This document shows, piece after piece, positions 1 through 9,254 of a stretch of 64,000 bases of DNA. How positions within the stretch are numbered: the first letter of the stretch is position 1; every line of letters begins with the position of its first letter. Below the pieces are notes generated by a model. That model was not told where the DNA came from. It saw only the letters and a program-made list of their open reading frames with translations, and did no database searches. Both the position numbers and the translations under genes were made by a program. This stretch comes from Candidatus Polarisedimenticolaceae bacterium (GTDB taxonomy: Bacteria > Acidobacteriota > Polarisedimenticolia > Polarisedimenticolales > DASRJG01): contig DASUCV010000018.1 in assembly GCA_036275915.1 (NCBI GenBank), positions 355,054 through 419,053 on the forward strand, read 5' to 3'.

Positions 1-1006
1 GTGCCCCGAGGACCCCCGCGTCGATCCCGTCCGTCGTCCGGAGGCCGAGAAAGATCGCCTCCTCGAGGCGCCTCGTCGCATCGTACGGCTCGCGCCACGC
101 GACGGGCTCCTCGCCGAGGGCGACGGCCCGGATGTAGCCGTCGAGATCGACGCGGTTGCTCCGCCGGACGCCGCCGAGATAACCGTGCGCCCCGAGGCCG
201 AAGCCCACGTAGGGGCGGTCGGTCCAGTACTTGAGGTTGTGGCGCGAGCGGTGCCCTGGGCGCGCGAAGTTCGAGATCTCGTAGATCGCGAGCCCCGCGC
301 CTTCGAGGACGTCGACGGTCGTCTCGTAGACCTCGGCCATGAGATCGTCGCCGGCGAGCACCGTGCGACCGGCCCGCACCGAGCGGCCGAGCGGCGTGTC
401 CTTGTCGGATTCGAGGAGATAGACGGAGACGTGATCGGGCCCCCACCCGGCGACCGCGCGAAGGGTCTCGTCCCAGCGGCCGAGGTCTTCGCCGGGAAGC
501 CCCGCGATGAGGTCGGCCGACACCGAGGCGAGGCCGGTGCGACGAGCCCGGGTGACGGCGTCCCGCGCGTCGGCGGCGTCGTGCGCCCGGCCGGCCTTCG
601 CGAGCACACGATCGTTCAGCGATTGCGTGCCGACGCTGATCCGGTTGACGCCGGCGTCCCGGCAGCCCGCGAGCACGTCGTCGGTGAGCGACTCCGGGTT
701 TCCCTCGAGCGTGATCTCGGCATCGGCCACGAGCGTGAACCGTCCTTCGATCGCTCTCAAGACCCCGGCCACCTGGGCCGGCGACATCCGCGACGGGGTG
801 CCGCCGCCGAAGAAGATGGTGTCGACCTCCCCTGCCGCGTCCGGCTGGCCATCCGCGATCTCGCGGCCGAGCGCGTCCAGGTACGCGGCGATCCGCTCGT
901 CCTGCCCGGCGACGGTGGGAAAGTCGCAGTACGAGCACCGGACCGAGCAGAACGGAAAGTGGACGTAGACCCCGAGGGGCCCGGCGTCAGATGCGCTCGG
1001 CGGCAT
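1..1006 (-). CDS. hemW: HemW-like radical SAM heme chaperone (3' end cut by window edge)
   Basis: The minus-strand frame is open from an ATG at 1006 to the window edge (335 codons; the family is usually about 380, so the C-terminus is missing). Residues 14-30 contain VHFPFCSVRCSYCDFPT, the CxxxCxxC cluster motif with the HemW form of its surroundings. Further on come FFGGGTPS, EGNPESL, RISVGTQSLN, GLPGE and YEISNFA, all typical of HemW/HemN-type enzymes. HemW delivers heme to apoproteins in the cytoplasm; it is often mislabelled as oxygen-independent coproporphyrinogen oxidase. CSVRCSYC fits HemW rather than HemN. The start overlaps the end of batE by 20 bp, so this is the last visible gene of the moxR-bat operon. 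Confidence 0.92.
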   Translation of the reverse strand, partial: MPPSASDAGPLGVYVHFPFCSVRCSYCDFPTVAGQDERIAAYLDALGREIADGQPDAAGEVDTIFFGGGTPSRMSPAQVAGVLRAIEGRFTLVADAEITLEGNPESLTDDVLAGCRDAGVNRISVGTQSLNDRVLAKAGRAHDAADARDAVTRARRTGLASVSADLIAGLPGEDLGRWDETLRAVAGWGPDHVSVYLLESDKDTPLGRSVRAGRTVLAGDDLMAEVYETTVDVLEGAGLAIYEISNFARPGHRSRHNLKYWTDRPYVGFGLGAHGYLGGVRRSNRVDLDGYIRAVALGEEPVAWREPYDATRRLEEAIFLGLRTTDGIDAGVLGA

Positions 1007-1739
1007 CGTCGGGAATCCACCCGGTGGCGCCGTTCGGCAGCGCGACCTGAAGCCACCCCGGCCTGTCGCCGCGCACCTCGACGGTCGTCCCCTCGTGGAG
1101 CGTGAACTGCGAGGTGTTGTTGAGGCCCGGCCCCGCGAGCGCTTCGGCCGTCGGGTGGAGGACGACGGCTCGCCGCGTTCCCGAAAGACGCGTCCACGTC
1201 GCCTGCCACGAGAGCGCGACCACGATCGTCGCGAGAACCGCCGCCGAGAGCGCCCACCCCCATGCCGGCGTGAAGCCGCCGCGCCTCGAGGCGCACCAGG
1301 TCACGATGCCCGCGACGACCCAGAGCCCCGCGAGGGCGGCGATCGCCTGCGCCCCCGGGCCGATCCGGTCCTGCCAGGCACGCCAGGCCGTGAGCGCGCC
1401 GCCCGAGTCCGGGTCCTCGATGACGTCGCGGATACGCGAGCGGGCCAGCGCGAGGTTGCCGAGGACGTCCGGATCCGACGGCGCCAAGCGCCGCGCCCGC
1501 TCGTAGTGCAGGATCGCCTCGCCGAGGCGGCCTCGCTTGTACTCGGCGTTCGCGAGGTTGTACTCGAGCCGCGGGTCGTTGAAGCCGTACCGCAAGAGCT
1601 CACGGAATCCGTCGGCGGCCTCGTCCCATTTCCCCTGCGCATAGGCCTGGCAGGCACGCTCGAACGCGGCCTCGGGATTCTGCGCGCGCGCCGACGACAC
1701 GGCGAGGACGAGGGCGAGGAGCAGCCGGCGCGCGATCAT
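987..1739 (-). CDS. BatE-like TPR and SH3 membrane protein
   Basis: This 250-residue protein has a signal peptide (about residues 1-20, ending AQN), TPR repeats at about 25-95 (LEYNLANAEYKRGRLGEAI), two membrane segments at about 125-170 and an SH3b-like C-terminus (WLQVALPNGATGWIP). It is the TPR partner normally found at the end of Bat (aerotolerance) operons, probably acting on the periplasmic side of the inner membrane; its molecular role is not known. The ATG at 1739 overlaps the batD stop as ATGA, which fixes the start. The name BatE rests on architecture and position, since family members diverge strongly in sequence. Confidence 0.85.
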   Translation of the reverse strand: MIARRLLLALVLAVSSARAQNPEAAFERACQAYAQGKWDEAADGFRELLRYGFNDPRLEYNLANAEYKRGRLGEAILHYERARRLAPSDPDVLGNLALARSRIRDVIEDPDSGGALTAWRAWQDRIGPGAQAIAALAGLWVVAGIVTWCASRRGGFTPAWGWALSAAVLATIVVALSWQATWTRLSGTRRAVVLHPTAEALAGPGLNNTSQFTLHEGTTVEVRGDRPGWLQVALPNGATGWIPDDAAERI

Positions 1740-3565
1740 GCGATTTCCTCGAGCGCGCGGACGAGCGAGCGCGCCTCGGCGACGAGATCGGTCCGCGCCT
1801 GCGGCCGGCCTGCGTCGGGAACGTACCGCGCGAAGTCGCACGACTCGAGGCAGGCGCGGTAGCGCCGCCTGAGATCGGCGGAGACCCCGCGCGCGGCGAG
1901 GATCTCCTCGAGCTGGTCGTAGGTGAGCCCCGCCGCCGAGCGGTTCGCGCGGTCCGCGACGTAGTCGACGAGCGCCCCCGCGACCTCCTCGTGGAACGCC
2001 GTCGAGGACTCGCCCGCACGCGTGCCGGCGCGATCGAGGCGCTTGGCCGCGGCACGGGCGGCGCGGCGCGCGCGTGCGAAGCCGTGGTCCAGGAGGAAGC
2101 GCTCGCGGCGCCGTCCGACGAGGATCCCGATCGGCACGAGGAGGAGGGGCGCCAACGCCGCGACGACGAACCAGCCGGTGCGCTGGACCGGCGCTGCCGC
2201 GGTCTCGAGCGGTCCCCGGAGAGCCTTCAGGAACGCGATGTCCTTCGCCGCGGCCTGCACTTCGGACCGTGCGATCCCGACGTCGGGCTGCGCGGCGCCG
2301 CGATTGACCGCGATCTCGGGAATCTCGCCGTGCAGCTCCTTGTACGCGCCGGCAACCGGGTCGAAATAGGCGAACACGGGCGCCGGGAGGCGCAGCGTCC
2401 CGGGCGCCAGCGGCACGACGACCCACTCCCAGCTCTTCTTCGCGCCGAGGTGCTGGGGTCCCGCGCCCTGGTCCTCGACGACTTTCGGATCGTAGACCTT
2501 GACGTCGGGAGGCGCCTCGAGCTTCGGCGGGCCGACGCCCTGGAGCGACCCCGCTCCCTCGACCGTCGCACGCACCGCCACCGCGTCGCCGGCGTTCACG
2601 GTCTTGCGGTCGGCGGTCGTCGTGAAGCGGTACGCGCCGACCGCCCCCGTGAACGACGCGGGCCGCCCCGTCTCGGGGAGCGGCTTGACCTCGAGCTTGA
2701 GAGCGTTCGATTTCCGGACGAGGTTCGCGAACCGCCCCAGCGAGAAGAACGATCCGAACGGGTCGCGCGACGCGCGGCGGACCTGGACCTGCCCCGTGTA
2801 CGCCGGGACCGCGAGCGTCCCGCTGCTCGTCGGGACGAGGAGCTTCCGCGCGACCGGGAAGGCGTCGTACCGGCGGTTGTTCATCGTGACGATCGTGTGC
2901 TCGCGCTGTGCGTCGACGGGGATGTCCTCGGTCCAGAAGCCGGTCATGGACGGGATGTCCGTCCATCCGAAGCCGCCCAAGGGCGCCGCGGCGTAGAGCG
3001 TCATCTCGAGCACGACCGCCTGACCCGCCCATACCGACGTCTGCGACAGCTTGGACTGAAGGAAGACGTCGGAGAGATCGGCGCCCTCGTCCCCCTCGTC
3101 GTCGTCGCTCCCGCCGGACGGCGCTCCCGGCCTGCGACCGGCCGGCGGAGCCGGCCCGCTCCGGCCAGGTGCGATCTGGAACTGGAGCGGCTCGGTGCGG
3201 TAGCTCGTCCCCCCGACGTTGACGACGAATGCGGGGATCACCGCGGACCCCGTTCCCTTCGGCGTCAGGAAGTAGGTCAGGATGAGCGAGTTCGACGCGT
3301 TGATGCGCCCGTTCTCGAACACGTACGACGAGCTGCGTGAGGTCTGCGGACCGCCGGCGACGGCGAGGTTCGTCATCGTCGGAAGGCTCGGCGCGGAGAC
3401 CTCGGGGATCGAGGAGCCGTCGATCTCGATCTGGAGGCGCACCTCGGTCGTCTCGTAGATCGCGCCGCGCGGGAGGACCGAGGCGCGCACACGGACGTCG
3501 TCCGCGCGCGCAGCCGGCAGCGCGAGCGTGACGAGGAGCAGGGCGCCGAGCGCGCGGAGGCTCAC
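1736..3565 (-). CDS. batD: BatD family membrane protein
   Basis: The protein has about 609 residues: an N-terminal signal peptide ending near ARAD, a long beta-rich periplasmic region with the BatD features (ILTYFLTPKGTG, YRTEPL, WAGQAVVLEMTLY), one membrane helix at about 468-490 (FVVAALAPLLLVPIGILVG) and a helical cytoplasmic tail. BatD is thought to act with the VWA proteins BatA and BatB at the membrane. I chose the GTG at 3565 because it overlaps the batC stop as GTGA; a TTG one codon upstream (3568) is possible but unlikely. It lies in the middle of the moxR-bat operon and is probably co-translated with its neighbours. Confidence 0.9.
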   Translation of the reverse strand: MSLRALGALLLVTLALPAARADDVRVRASVLPRGAIYETTEVRLQIEIDGSSIPEVSAPSLPTMTNLAVAGGPQTSRSSSYVFENGRINASNSLILTYFLTPKGTGSAVIPAFVVNVGGTSYRTEPLQFQIAPGRSGPAPPAGRRPGAPSGGSDDDEGDEGADLSDVFLQSKLSQTSVWAGQAVVLEMTLYAAAPLGGFGWTDIPSMTGFWTEDIPVDAQREHTIVTMNNRRYDAFPVARKLLVPTSSGTLAVPAYTGQVQVRRASRDPFGSFFSLGRFANLVRKSNALKLEVKPLPETGRPASFTGAVGAYRFTTTADRKTVNAGDAVAVRATVEGAGSLQGVGPPKLEAPPDVKVYDPKVVEDQGAGPQHLGAKKSWEWVVVPLAPGTLRLPAPVFAYFDPVAGAYKELHGEIPEIAVNRGAAQPDVGIARSEVQAAAKDIAFLKALRGPLETAAAPVQRTGWFVVAALAPLLLVPIGILVGRRRERFLLDHGFARARRAARAAAKRLDRAGTRAGESSTAFHEEVAGALVDYVADRANRSAAGLTYDQLEEILAARGVSADLRRRYRACLESCDFARYVPDAGRPQARTDLVAEARSLVRALEEIA

Positions 3566-4281
3566 CAATCCTTCTCCGGCTTGCGCTCTCCCGGCTTCGT
3601 CGCCTGCGCCGCCTGGCGCTTGACGTTCTGCTTCTCCTCGTCGTTCAGGCGGTCGAGGAGCTTGTTCGCCTCGTCCTTGCTCATCTCGCCGGGCTTCGGC
3701 TGAGGCTGCGGCTTGTCGCCCTTCTTCTTCTCGTCGCTACTGCCCTTCTTCTGGTCGTCGGGCTTCTGCTTCTCGTCGCCACCGCCCTGCGGCTTCTGCT
3801 CCTGATCTTTCTTCTGGTCCTGCTTCTGCTGCTGTTGCTGTTGCTGCTGCTTCTGTTTCTGCTCCTGAAGCGCCCGGAGCGCGAGCTCGAGATTGTGCTT
3901 CGCGTCGCCGTCCTGGGGCGCCGCCTTGAGCGCGCGCATGTACGCCTTCACCGCGTCGTCGTACTTCTCGTCCTTGAACAGCGCGTTCCCGAGGTTGTAC
4001 GCCGCCTTCGGCGCGAGCTCGGGGCCTGCCGCGCCGAGCGCGCGCTCGTACGCTTCCGCGGCGCCGGCCCAGTTCTCCTGCCGGTAGAGGACGTTGCCGA
4101 GATCGTAGCGGAGCTGGGGCGCCTCGGGGATGATCGACTGCGCCTTCTGGTAGCTCTCGAGCGCCGCGTCGTTCTTCCCCTGCGTGTAGGCCTTGTTTCC
4201 CTGCTCGGTGCGGCGATGCGCCTCGCCCCCGAGGAACGTCGACACGCCGGCGAGGAGGATGAGGGTGACCGGTCGGATCAT
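3562..4281 (-). CDS. batC: BatC-like TPR protein with Q/K/E-rich tail
   Basis: This 239-residue protein starts with a signal or anchor segment (residues 1-16), then TPR repeats at about 20-125 (GNKAYTQGKNDAALESYQKA; YDLGNVLYRQENWAGAAEAY; YNLGNALFKDEKYDDAVKAY). From about 130 it becomes low complexity, dominated by Gln, Lys, Glu, Asp and Pro, including a run of eight Gln. This is the usual BatC layout, a TPR adaptor beside the two VWA proteins. The ATG at 4281 overlaps the batB stop as ATGA; a longer reading frame to 4365 exists but would overlap batB by 88 bp. The tail is probably disordered and its length may vary between strains. Confidence 0.87.
   Translation of the reverse strand: MIRPVTLILLAGVSTFLGGEAHRRTEQGNKAYTQGKNDAALESYQKAQSIIPEAPQLRYDLGNVLYRQENWAGAAEAYERALGAAGPELAPKAAYNLGNALFKDEKYDDAVKAYMRALKAAPQDGDAKHNLELALRALQEQKQKQQQQQQQQKQDQKKDQEQKPQGGGDEKQKPDDQKKGSSDEKKKGDKPQPQPKPGEMSKDEANKLLDRLNDEEKQNVKRQAAQATKPGERKPEKDW
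3821..3866. repeat. CTG/TTG-type triplet repeat encoding the BatC poly-Gln tract
   Basis: Imperfect trinucleotide runs (tgctgctgttgctgttgctg and flanks) lie inside batC and encode the Gln/Lys stretch on the minus strand. Such runs can change length by slippage in multiples of three without breaking the frame. Confidence 0.6.
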
Positions 4282-5285
4282 GACGACCTCCTCTCCGAGA
4301 TCAAGACTTCCGCGAAGAGCGCCAGGAGCGCGAACGCCAGCGGGATCTGGAACCGCTCGGCCCAACGCGTCTTGAGGACGGTGCCCGCGCCGGTCGCGTC
4401 CATCGCCGCGAGCGCCGACGCGATCTCGTCGACCTCGCCGCCGGCGGCGGTCGCCCGGTAGTACTTCCCGCCGCTGTCGAGCGCCAACGTCCGGAGCGGT
4501 CTCTCGTCGAGCCGCGTCGTCACGAGCTTGCCCTCCGCATCCTTCTTATACGCGCCCGAGGGTCCGGTCGGAATCGGGGCGCCCTGCTCCGTTCCGGTGC
4601 CGATCGCATAGACGACGACGCCCGCTCGCTTCAGCCCGTCGACGATCCCTTCGAGCCCCCCTTCGTGGTCCTCGCCGTCGCTCACGACGACGAGGGCCCG
4701 TCCCTTCGCCTCCGACCCCTCGGCGGGCGGGGGGCCGAGCGCGCGGATCCCCTCGCGGATCGCGTCGGCGAGCGCCGTTCCGGGAACCGAGACCGCTTCG
4801 ACGTCCACTGCATCGAGGAAGAGGCGGACCGCCTCGTGATCGACCGTCAGCGGACAGGCGAGCGCCGGCGCCCCCGCGAAGGTGACAAGGCCGACGCGGT
4901 CGCCTTCGGTCCGGTCGATGAGGGTCGAAGCCTCGTGAACCGCGCGCGCGAGGCGCGAAGGGGTGACATCGGCCGCCGCCATGCTGAGCGACGTGTCGAG
5001 GACGATGACGGCGTCGATCCCCTTCCGGGAGATCGTCTCGGTCCCCTGCCCCCACTGCGGCCGCGCGGCCGCGAGGATCCCGGCGGTCGCCGCTGCGAGG
5101 AGACAGAGCGCCTTCGCCGCCCTGCGGTGGGCGCTCACCGATGCGCCCGCGCGCTCCCCTTGAGCCGCGCCTCCCGCGAACGCAGCGAGGGCGCGACGCC
5201 GGAGCGCGGCACCCAGCGCGAAGAGCCCGGCGATGGCCGGCACGGCCAGGAGGGCCCAGAGCAGCTGCGGCTCCGCGAAGCGCAT
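4278..5285 (-). CDS. batB: BatB-like VWA-domain membrane protein
   Basis: This 335-residue protein has an N-terminal membrane helix (about 7-26), a second at about 58-73, a von Willebrand factor A domain at about 88-290 with a MIDAS metal site (DTSLSM, then the Thr/Asp loops near TFAGAP and VVVSDGEDHEGG), and a C-terminal helix (about 308-325). That is the standard BatA/BatB topology, with the VWA domain facing the periplasm. The start at 5285 overlaps the batA stop as TGATG, so translation is probably coupled. VWA proteins of this type bind protein partners through the MIDAS ion and are handled by MoxR ATPases; the target here is not known. Confidence 0.9.
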   Translation of the reverse strand: MRFAEPQLLWALLAVPAIAGLFALGAALRRRALAAFAGGAAQGERAGASVSAHRRAAKALCLLAAATAGILAAARPQWGQGTETISRKGIDAVIVLDTSLSMAAADVTPSRLARAVHEASTLIDRTEGDRVGLVTFAGAPALACPLTVDHEAVRLFLDAVDVEAVSVPGTALADAIREGIRALGPPPAEGSEAKGRALVVVSDGEDHEGGLEGIVDGLKRAGVVVYAIGTGTEQGAPIPTGPSGAYKKDAEGKLVTTRLDERPLRTLALDSGGKYYRATAAGGEVDEIASALAAMDATGAGTVLKTRWAERFQIPLAFALLALFAEVLISERRSS

Positions 5286-6280
5286 CAGGGGATCCTCCGG
5301 AGGCGCGTGCCGGCGAGCAGCAATTCGAGCGCGAGCAGGCCCGCGGCGGGGAGGAGCAAGAAACCGAACTTCTCCGTGTAGAGCATCCGCACGCGGCTCT
5401 CGATCTCGGTCCTCTCGAGCCGGTCGATCTCCTGGAACGCCATCTCCATGCCCGACGCATCGGTCGCGCGGAAGTACCGCCCCCCGGTCGACGTCGCGAT
5501 CTTCTGGAGGAGATCCTCGTCGAGATCGGCGGTCGTGACCTCGTAGTGACGCCCGCCGCGCGGATCGTCGACGAGGCATTGGACCTCGCCGTCCGAGCCG
5601 ACGCCGACCGTGTAGACCTTCACGCCGAGCGCCTGCGCCGCGGCCGCCGCCGCTTCGGGACCGACCTGGCCCGTGTTGTTCCGTCCGTCGGTGACGAGCA
5701 CGACCACCTTGCTCTTCGCCTGCGAGGATCGCATCCGGTTGATCGACGTCGCGAGCCCCATGCCGAGCGCCGTGCGGCTCTCACCGATCGGGGCGAAATC
5801 CAGCTCGTCCACGAACCGCTGGAGCATCTCGTGATCGAGAGTGAGCGGGCAGCGGGTCGTCGCCACGCTCGCGAAGGCGACGAGCCCGAGCCGGTCGTTC
5901 GGCCGGCCCTCGACGAACTTCGCGATGCACGCCTTGGCGACGCCCAGGCGGTTGCGCCGCGGCGTGTCCTCGCAGCGCATCGATCCGGAGATGTCGAGCC
6001 CGACGAGGATGTCGACCCCCTTCGACGAAACCGACGTCACCGACGCCCCCGATTGCGGCCGCGCGAGGGCGAAGACGAGGAGCCCGAGGACGAGCCCGCG
6101 CAGCCACGGGAGGATGCGCTCGAGCCTCACCCACGGGCTGATGGGAAGCCGCGCGATCCCCTCGACGTCGGGGAAAGCGATCCGCGGCCCGCCGCGACGG
6201 AGGCGGCGCAGGAGCACCCAGACCGCGACCGCCGCGAGCGGCAGCGCGGCGAGCGCCCACGGCATCGCGATGCGGGTCAC
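5285..6280 (-). CDS. batA: BatA-like VWA-domain membrane protein
   Basis: This 331-residue paralogue of the next gene has membrane helices at about 6-24 and 54-72, a VWA domain at about 86-290 with MIDAS motif DISGSM, and a C-terminal helix (about 308-325). The loop VVVLVTDGRNNTG supplies the downstream metal-site Asp. I took the GTG at 6280 because it overlaps the upstream stop as GTGA; an ATG five codons later (6265) is an alternative. BatA and BatB are expected to form a pair at the inner membrane. The VWA core matches family length and shows no lost motif. Confidence 0.9.
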   Translation of the reverse strand: MTRIAMPWALAALPLAAVAVWVLLRRLRRGGPRIAFPDVEGIARLPISPWVRLERILPWLRGLVLGLLVFALARPQSGASVTSVSSKGVDILVGLDISGSMRCEDTPRRNRLGVAKACIAKFVEGRPNDRLGLVAFASVATTRCPLTLDHEMLQRFVDELDFAPIGESRTALGMGLATSINRMRSSQAKSKVVVLVTDGRNNTGQVGPEAAAAAAQALGVKVYTVGVGSDGEVQCLVDDPRGGRHYEVTTADLDEDLLQKIATSTGGRYFRATDASGMEMAFQEIDRLERTEIESRVRMLYTEKFGFLLLPAAGLLALELLLAGTRLRRIP

Positions 6281-7212
6281 GACGCCGGTCCTGCCGGCGC
6301 GGGCTCGGGTAGGGCGGCCGGCTTCGTGAGATCGACGAGACGGTAGGCCTCCTCGACGGCGGCGCGGCACTCGGCCGCCCCCGCGGGCTCGCGGGCGAAC
6401 TTGACCCGGTCGGACGAGTCGAGGAGTGCGCGCGCGAGCGTCGAGGCTTCCATCGGAGCCCCTGCGAGCTTGAGGGCCGGCAGGACCTCGGACGTCGTCC
6501 GCTCCATCAGCTCGATCCGGTAGCGGCCCTCGAGGTAGAGCTTCACGATGCGCGTCAGCTCGTCATAGAAGAGTCCGATCTGCCCTTCCTCCGCGAGGCG
6601 CCGTGCGAGCAGGCGCTCGAGCTCCTCGTAGACCCACACGTGCGGCGGCAGCTTGCGGAACGGATCGACGGCGGCGGGGACCGCCGCAAGCTTCGCGGCG
6701 TACCGCCGCCAGAGCCACCACGCGATCCCCGCGCCCACGAGGAGGAGCGCCAGCGCCGCGAGCGCGGCCTTCAGCGGGCCCCAGTCGGCGGGAATGCTGG
6801 CGGGGGGCTTGAGGTCGGCGAGCTCCTTCGCCTTGGGGTCGGCCGGGGCCACCGTGCCCTCGATGGTGACGTCGACCGGCTCGGTCACGGCGACGGCACC
6901 CGCGCTCCCCACGGCGACGCGGACCTCGGGGATCGTCGCCTTCCCGAGCTGGTAGATCGCGATCGACCCCGCCCACGTCCGGACCGCGCTCCCGGGCGCC
7001 GCCGGCTGCCACGCACCGGAGAGAACCTGGGCGGGCCCCCACTCGGTCGGAAGCGCGGAGACGTCGACGGTGCCGTCGCTTCCGGGGTCGACCGTGAGGC
7101 GGACCGGGATCGCGTCACCCAGCTTCGCGGTCTTCGCCGCGATCTCGAGGTGCGCCGACGAGGCGAGCGCGGGCGGGGCCGCCAGGAGCGCGAGGAGCAC
7201 GAGACGTCGCAT
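6277..7212 (-). CDS. Bat-operon membrane protein with BatD-like N-terminal domain
   Basis: The 311-residue protein has a signal peptide (1-18, ALASS), a beta-rich periplasmic domain to about 140 that resembles a short BatD-type domain, one membrane helix at about 150-172 (AALAALALLLVGAGIAWWLW) and a helical cytoplasmic tail (YEELERLLARRLAEEGQ; FYDELTRIVKLYLEGRYRI). Proteins of this layout often sit between DUF58 and BatA genes and have no assigned biochemical role. The ATG at 7212 is one base from the DUF58 stop. I cannot name a family with certainty; position and topology argue for a structural partner in the MoxR/VWA complex. Confidence 0.7.
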   Translation of the reverse strand: MRRLVLLALLAAPPALASSAHLEIAAKTAKLGDAIPVRLTVDPGSDGTVDVSALPTEWGPAQVLSGAWQPAAPGSAVRTWAGSIAIYQLGKATIPEVRVAVGSAGAVAVTEPVDVTIEGTVAPADPKAKELADLKPPASIPADWGPLKAALAALALLLVGAGIAWWLWRRYAAKLAAVPAAVDPFRKLPPHVWVYEELERLLARRLAEEGQIGLFYDELTRIVKLYLEGRYRIELMERTTSEVLPALKLAGAPMEASTLARALLDSSDRVKFAREPAGAAECRAAVEEAYRLVDLTKPAALPEPAPAGPAS

Positions 7213-7213
7213 C

Positions 7214-8100
7214 TCAGCCCCCCGCGCGCGTGGCACGTCGCGCGCGCTCGCGGAAGAAGCCGACGAGCTGCCGGTCGTAATCGGTCCCGGTCGACAGCTC
7301 GAGGAGGTCGGTCCCGGCGCGCTTGATCGCGGAGCGCATCTGCTCGCGCTCTCTCTGCCGCCTCTCGGCGTAGAGGCGCCTTACCGCGGTGCTGCCGGTG
7401 TCGATGAGGACGGGACGGCCGGTCTCGGCATCTTGGACCGCGACGAGGCCGATCCGCGGCAGCGTCTCCTCGCGCGGGTCGGAGATCGAGATCGCGACCA
7501 TGTCGTGCTTGAGGTTCGCCGCCCGGAGCGAGGTTTCGTAACCCTGCGCCTGGAAGTCCGAGAGCAGGAAGACGACCGACCGCTTGGAGACGACCCGGCG
7601 CAGGACCTCGAGCGCGCCCTTGAGATCGGTCCCCCGCCCCTCGGTCTCGAAGGCGAGCAGCTCGCGCAGCACGCGCAGGCCGTGATCGCGCCCCTTCCGC
7701 GGGGGCACGAAGCGCTCGACGCGATCGGTGAAGAGGATGAGGCCGACGCGGTCGTTGTTCCGGATCGCCGAGAAGGCGAGGAGCGCGCTGATCTCGGCCG
7801 CCGTCTCGAGCTTCGTCGCGACCGACGTCCCGAAGCGCCCCGAAGCCGACGCGTCGACGACGAGCATGACGGTCAGCTCCCGCTCCTCGGTGAACTTCTT
7901 GACGAACGGATGCCCCATCTTCGCGGAGACGTTCCAGTCGATCGTGCGGACGTCGTCGCCCGGCTCGTACTCGCGCACCTCGGCGAACTCGACGCCGCGC
8001 CCCCGAAACACCGAGTGGTAGGACCCGGCGAGGCTCTCGTCGACCAGGCGCCGCGTGCGGATCTCGAGGCGGCGCACCTTGCGGAGCACCTCCCGAGCGG

Positions 8101-8104
<4 letters not shown>
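7214..8104 (-). CDS. DUF58 domain protein (VWA-like, MoxR partner)
   Basis: The 296-residue protein has the DUF58 signature near residues 30-60 (YHSVFRGRGVEFAEVREY; GDDVRTIDWNVSAK), followed by a VWA-like fold (VMLVVDASASGRFGT; VVFLLSDFQAQGY). No membrane segment is evident. DUF58 proteins almost always accompany a MoxR AAA+ ATPase and are thought to link it to the membrane VWA proteins. The GTG start overlaps the moxR stop as GTGA. The length is normal for the family and the MIDAS-like DASAS motif is intact. Confidence 0.92.
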
Positions 8105-9087
<983 letters not shown>

Positions 9088-9145
9088 GCCAGCTCCCGCT
9101 TCATCTCGACGTTCGACGCCCCAGGGACCGAAAAGTCGACGAAGG

Positions 9146-9174
9146 ATTGTAGAAACGCTCGTCCGGGGTGTCAA
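9146..9174 (-). promoter_or_regulatory. Sigma-70 promoter of the moxR-bat operon
   Basis: On the minus strand TTGACA (9174-9169) is followed after exactly 17 bases by TACAAT (9151-9146). Transcription would start near 9139 and leave a leader of about 50 nt before moxR. It is the best consensus match I found in the window. Confidence 0.75.
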
Positions 9175-9205
9175 AAAGGCTGCTCCCCCGCTGGCCTTCC
9201 CGAGT

Positions 9206-9225
9206 GCCGGAAACCATATTCCGGC
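9206..9225. promoter_or_regulatory. Inverted repeat between moxR and the chemosensory operon
   Basis: GCCGGAA, a 6-base spacer and TTCCGGC form a perfect 7-bp inverted repeat about 30 bp upstream of the MCP start and 32 bp upstream of the moxR -35 box. It could be an operator; no protein is known to bind it. Confidence 0.35.
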
Positions 9226-9254
9226 GCGGGGTTCCTACGCTCGGGGGGTCGCTC

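Noticed and set aside
185-1105. A 306-codon plus-strand frame at the left edge
   Set aside because: The minus strand encodes hemW with cluster motif and family blocks across the same bases.
3750-3870. Short repeats that could suggest a CRISPR-like or tandem array
   Set aside because: They are codon-level repeats inside batC encoding the Gln/Lys/Glu tail, with no spacers.
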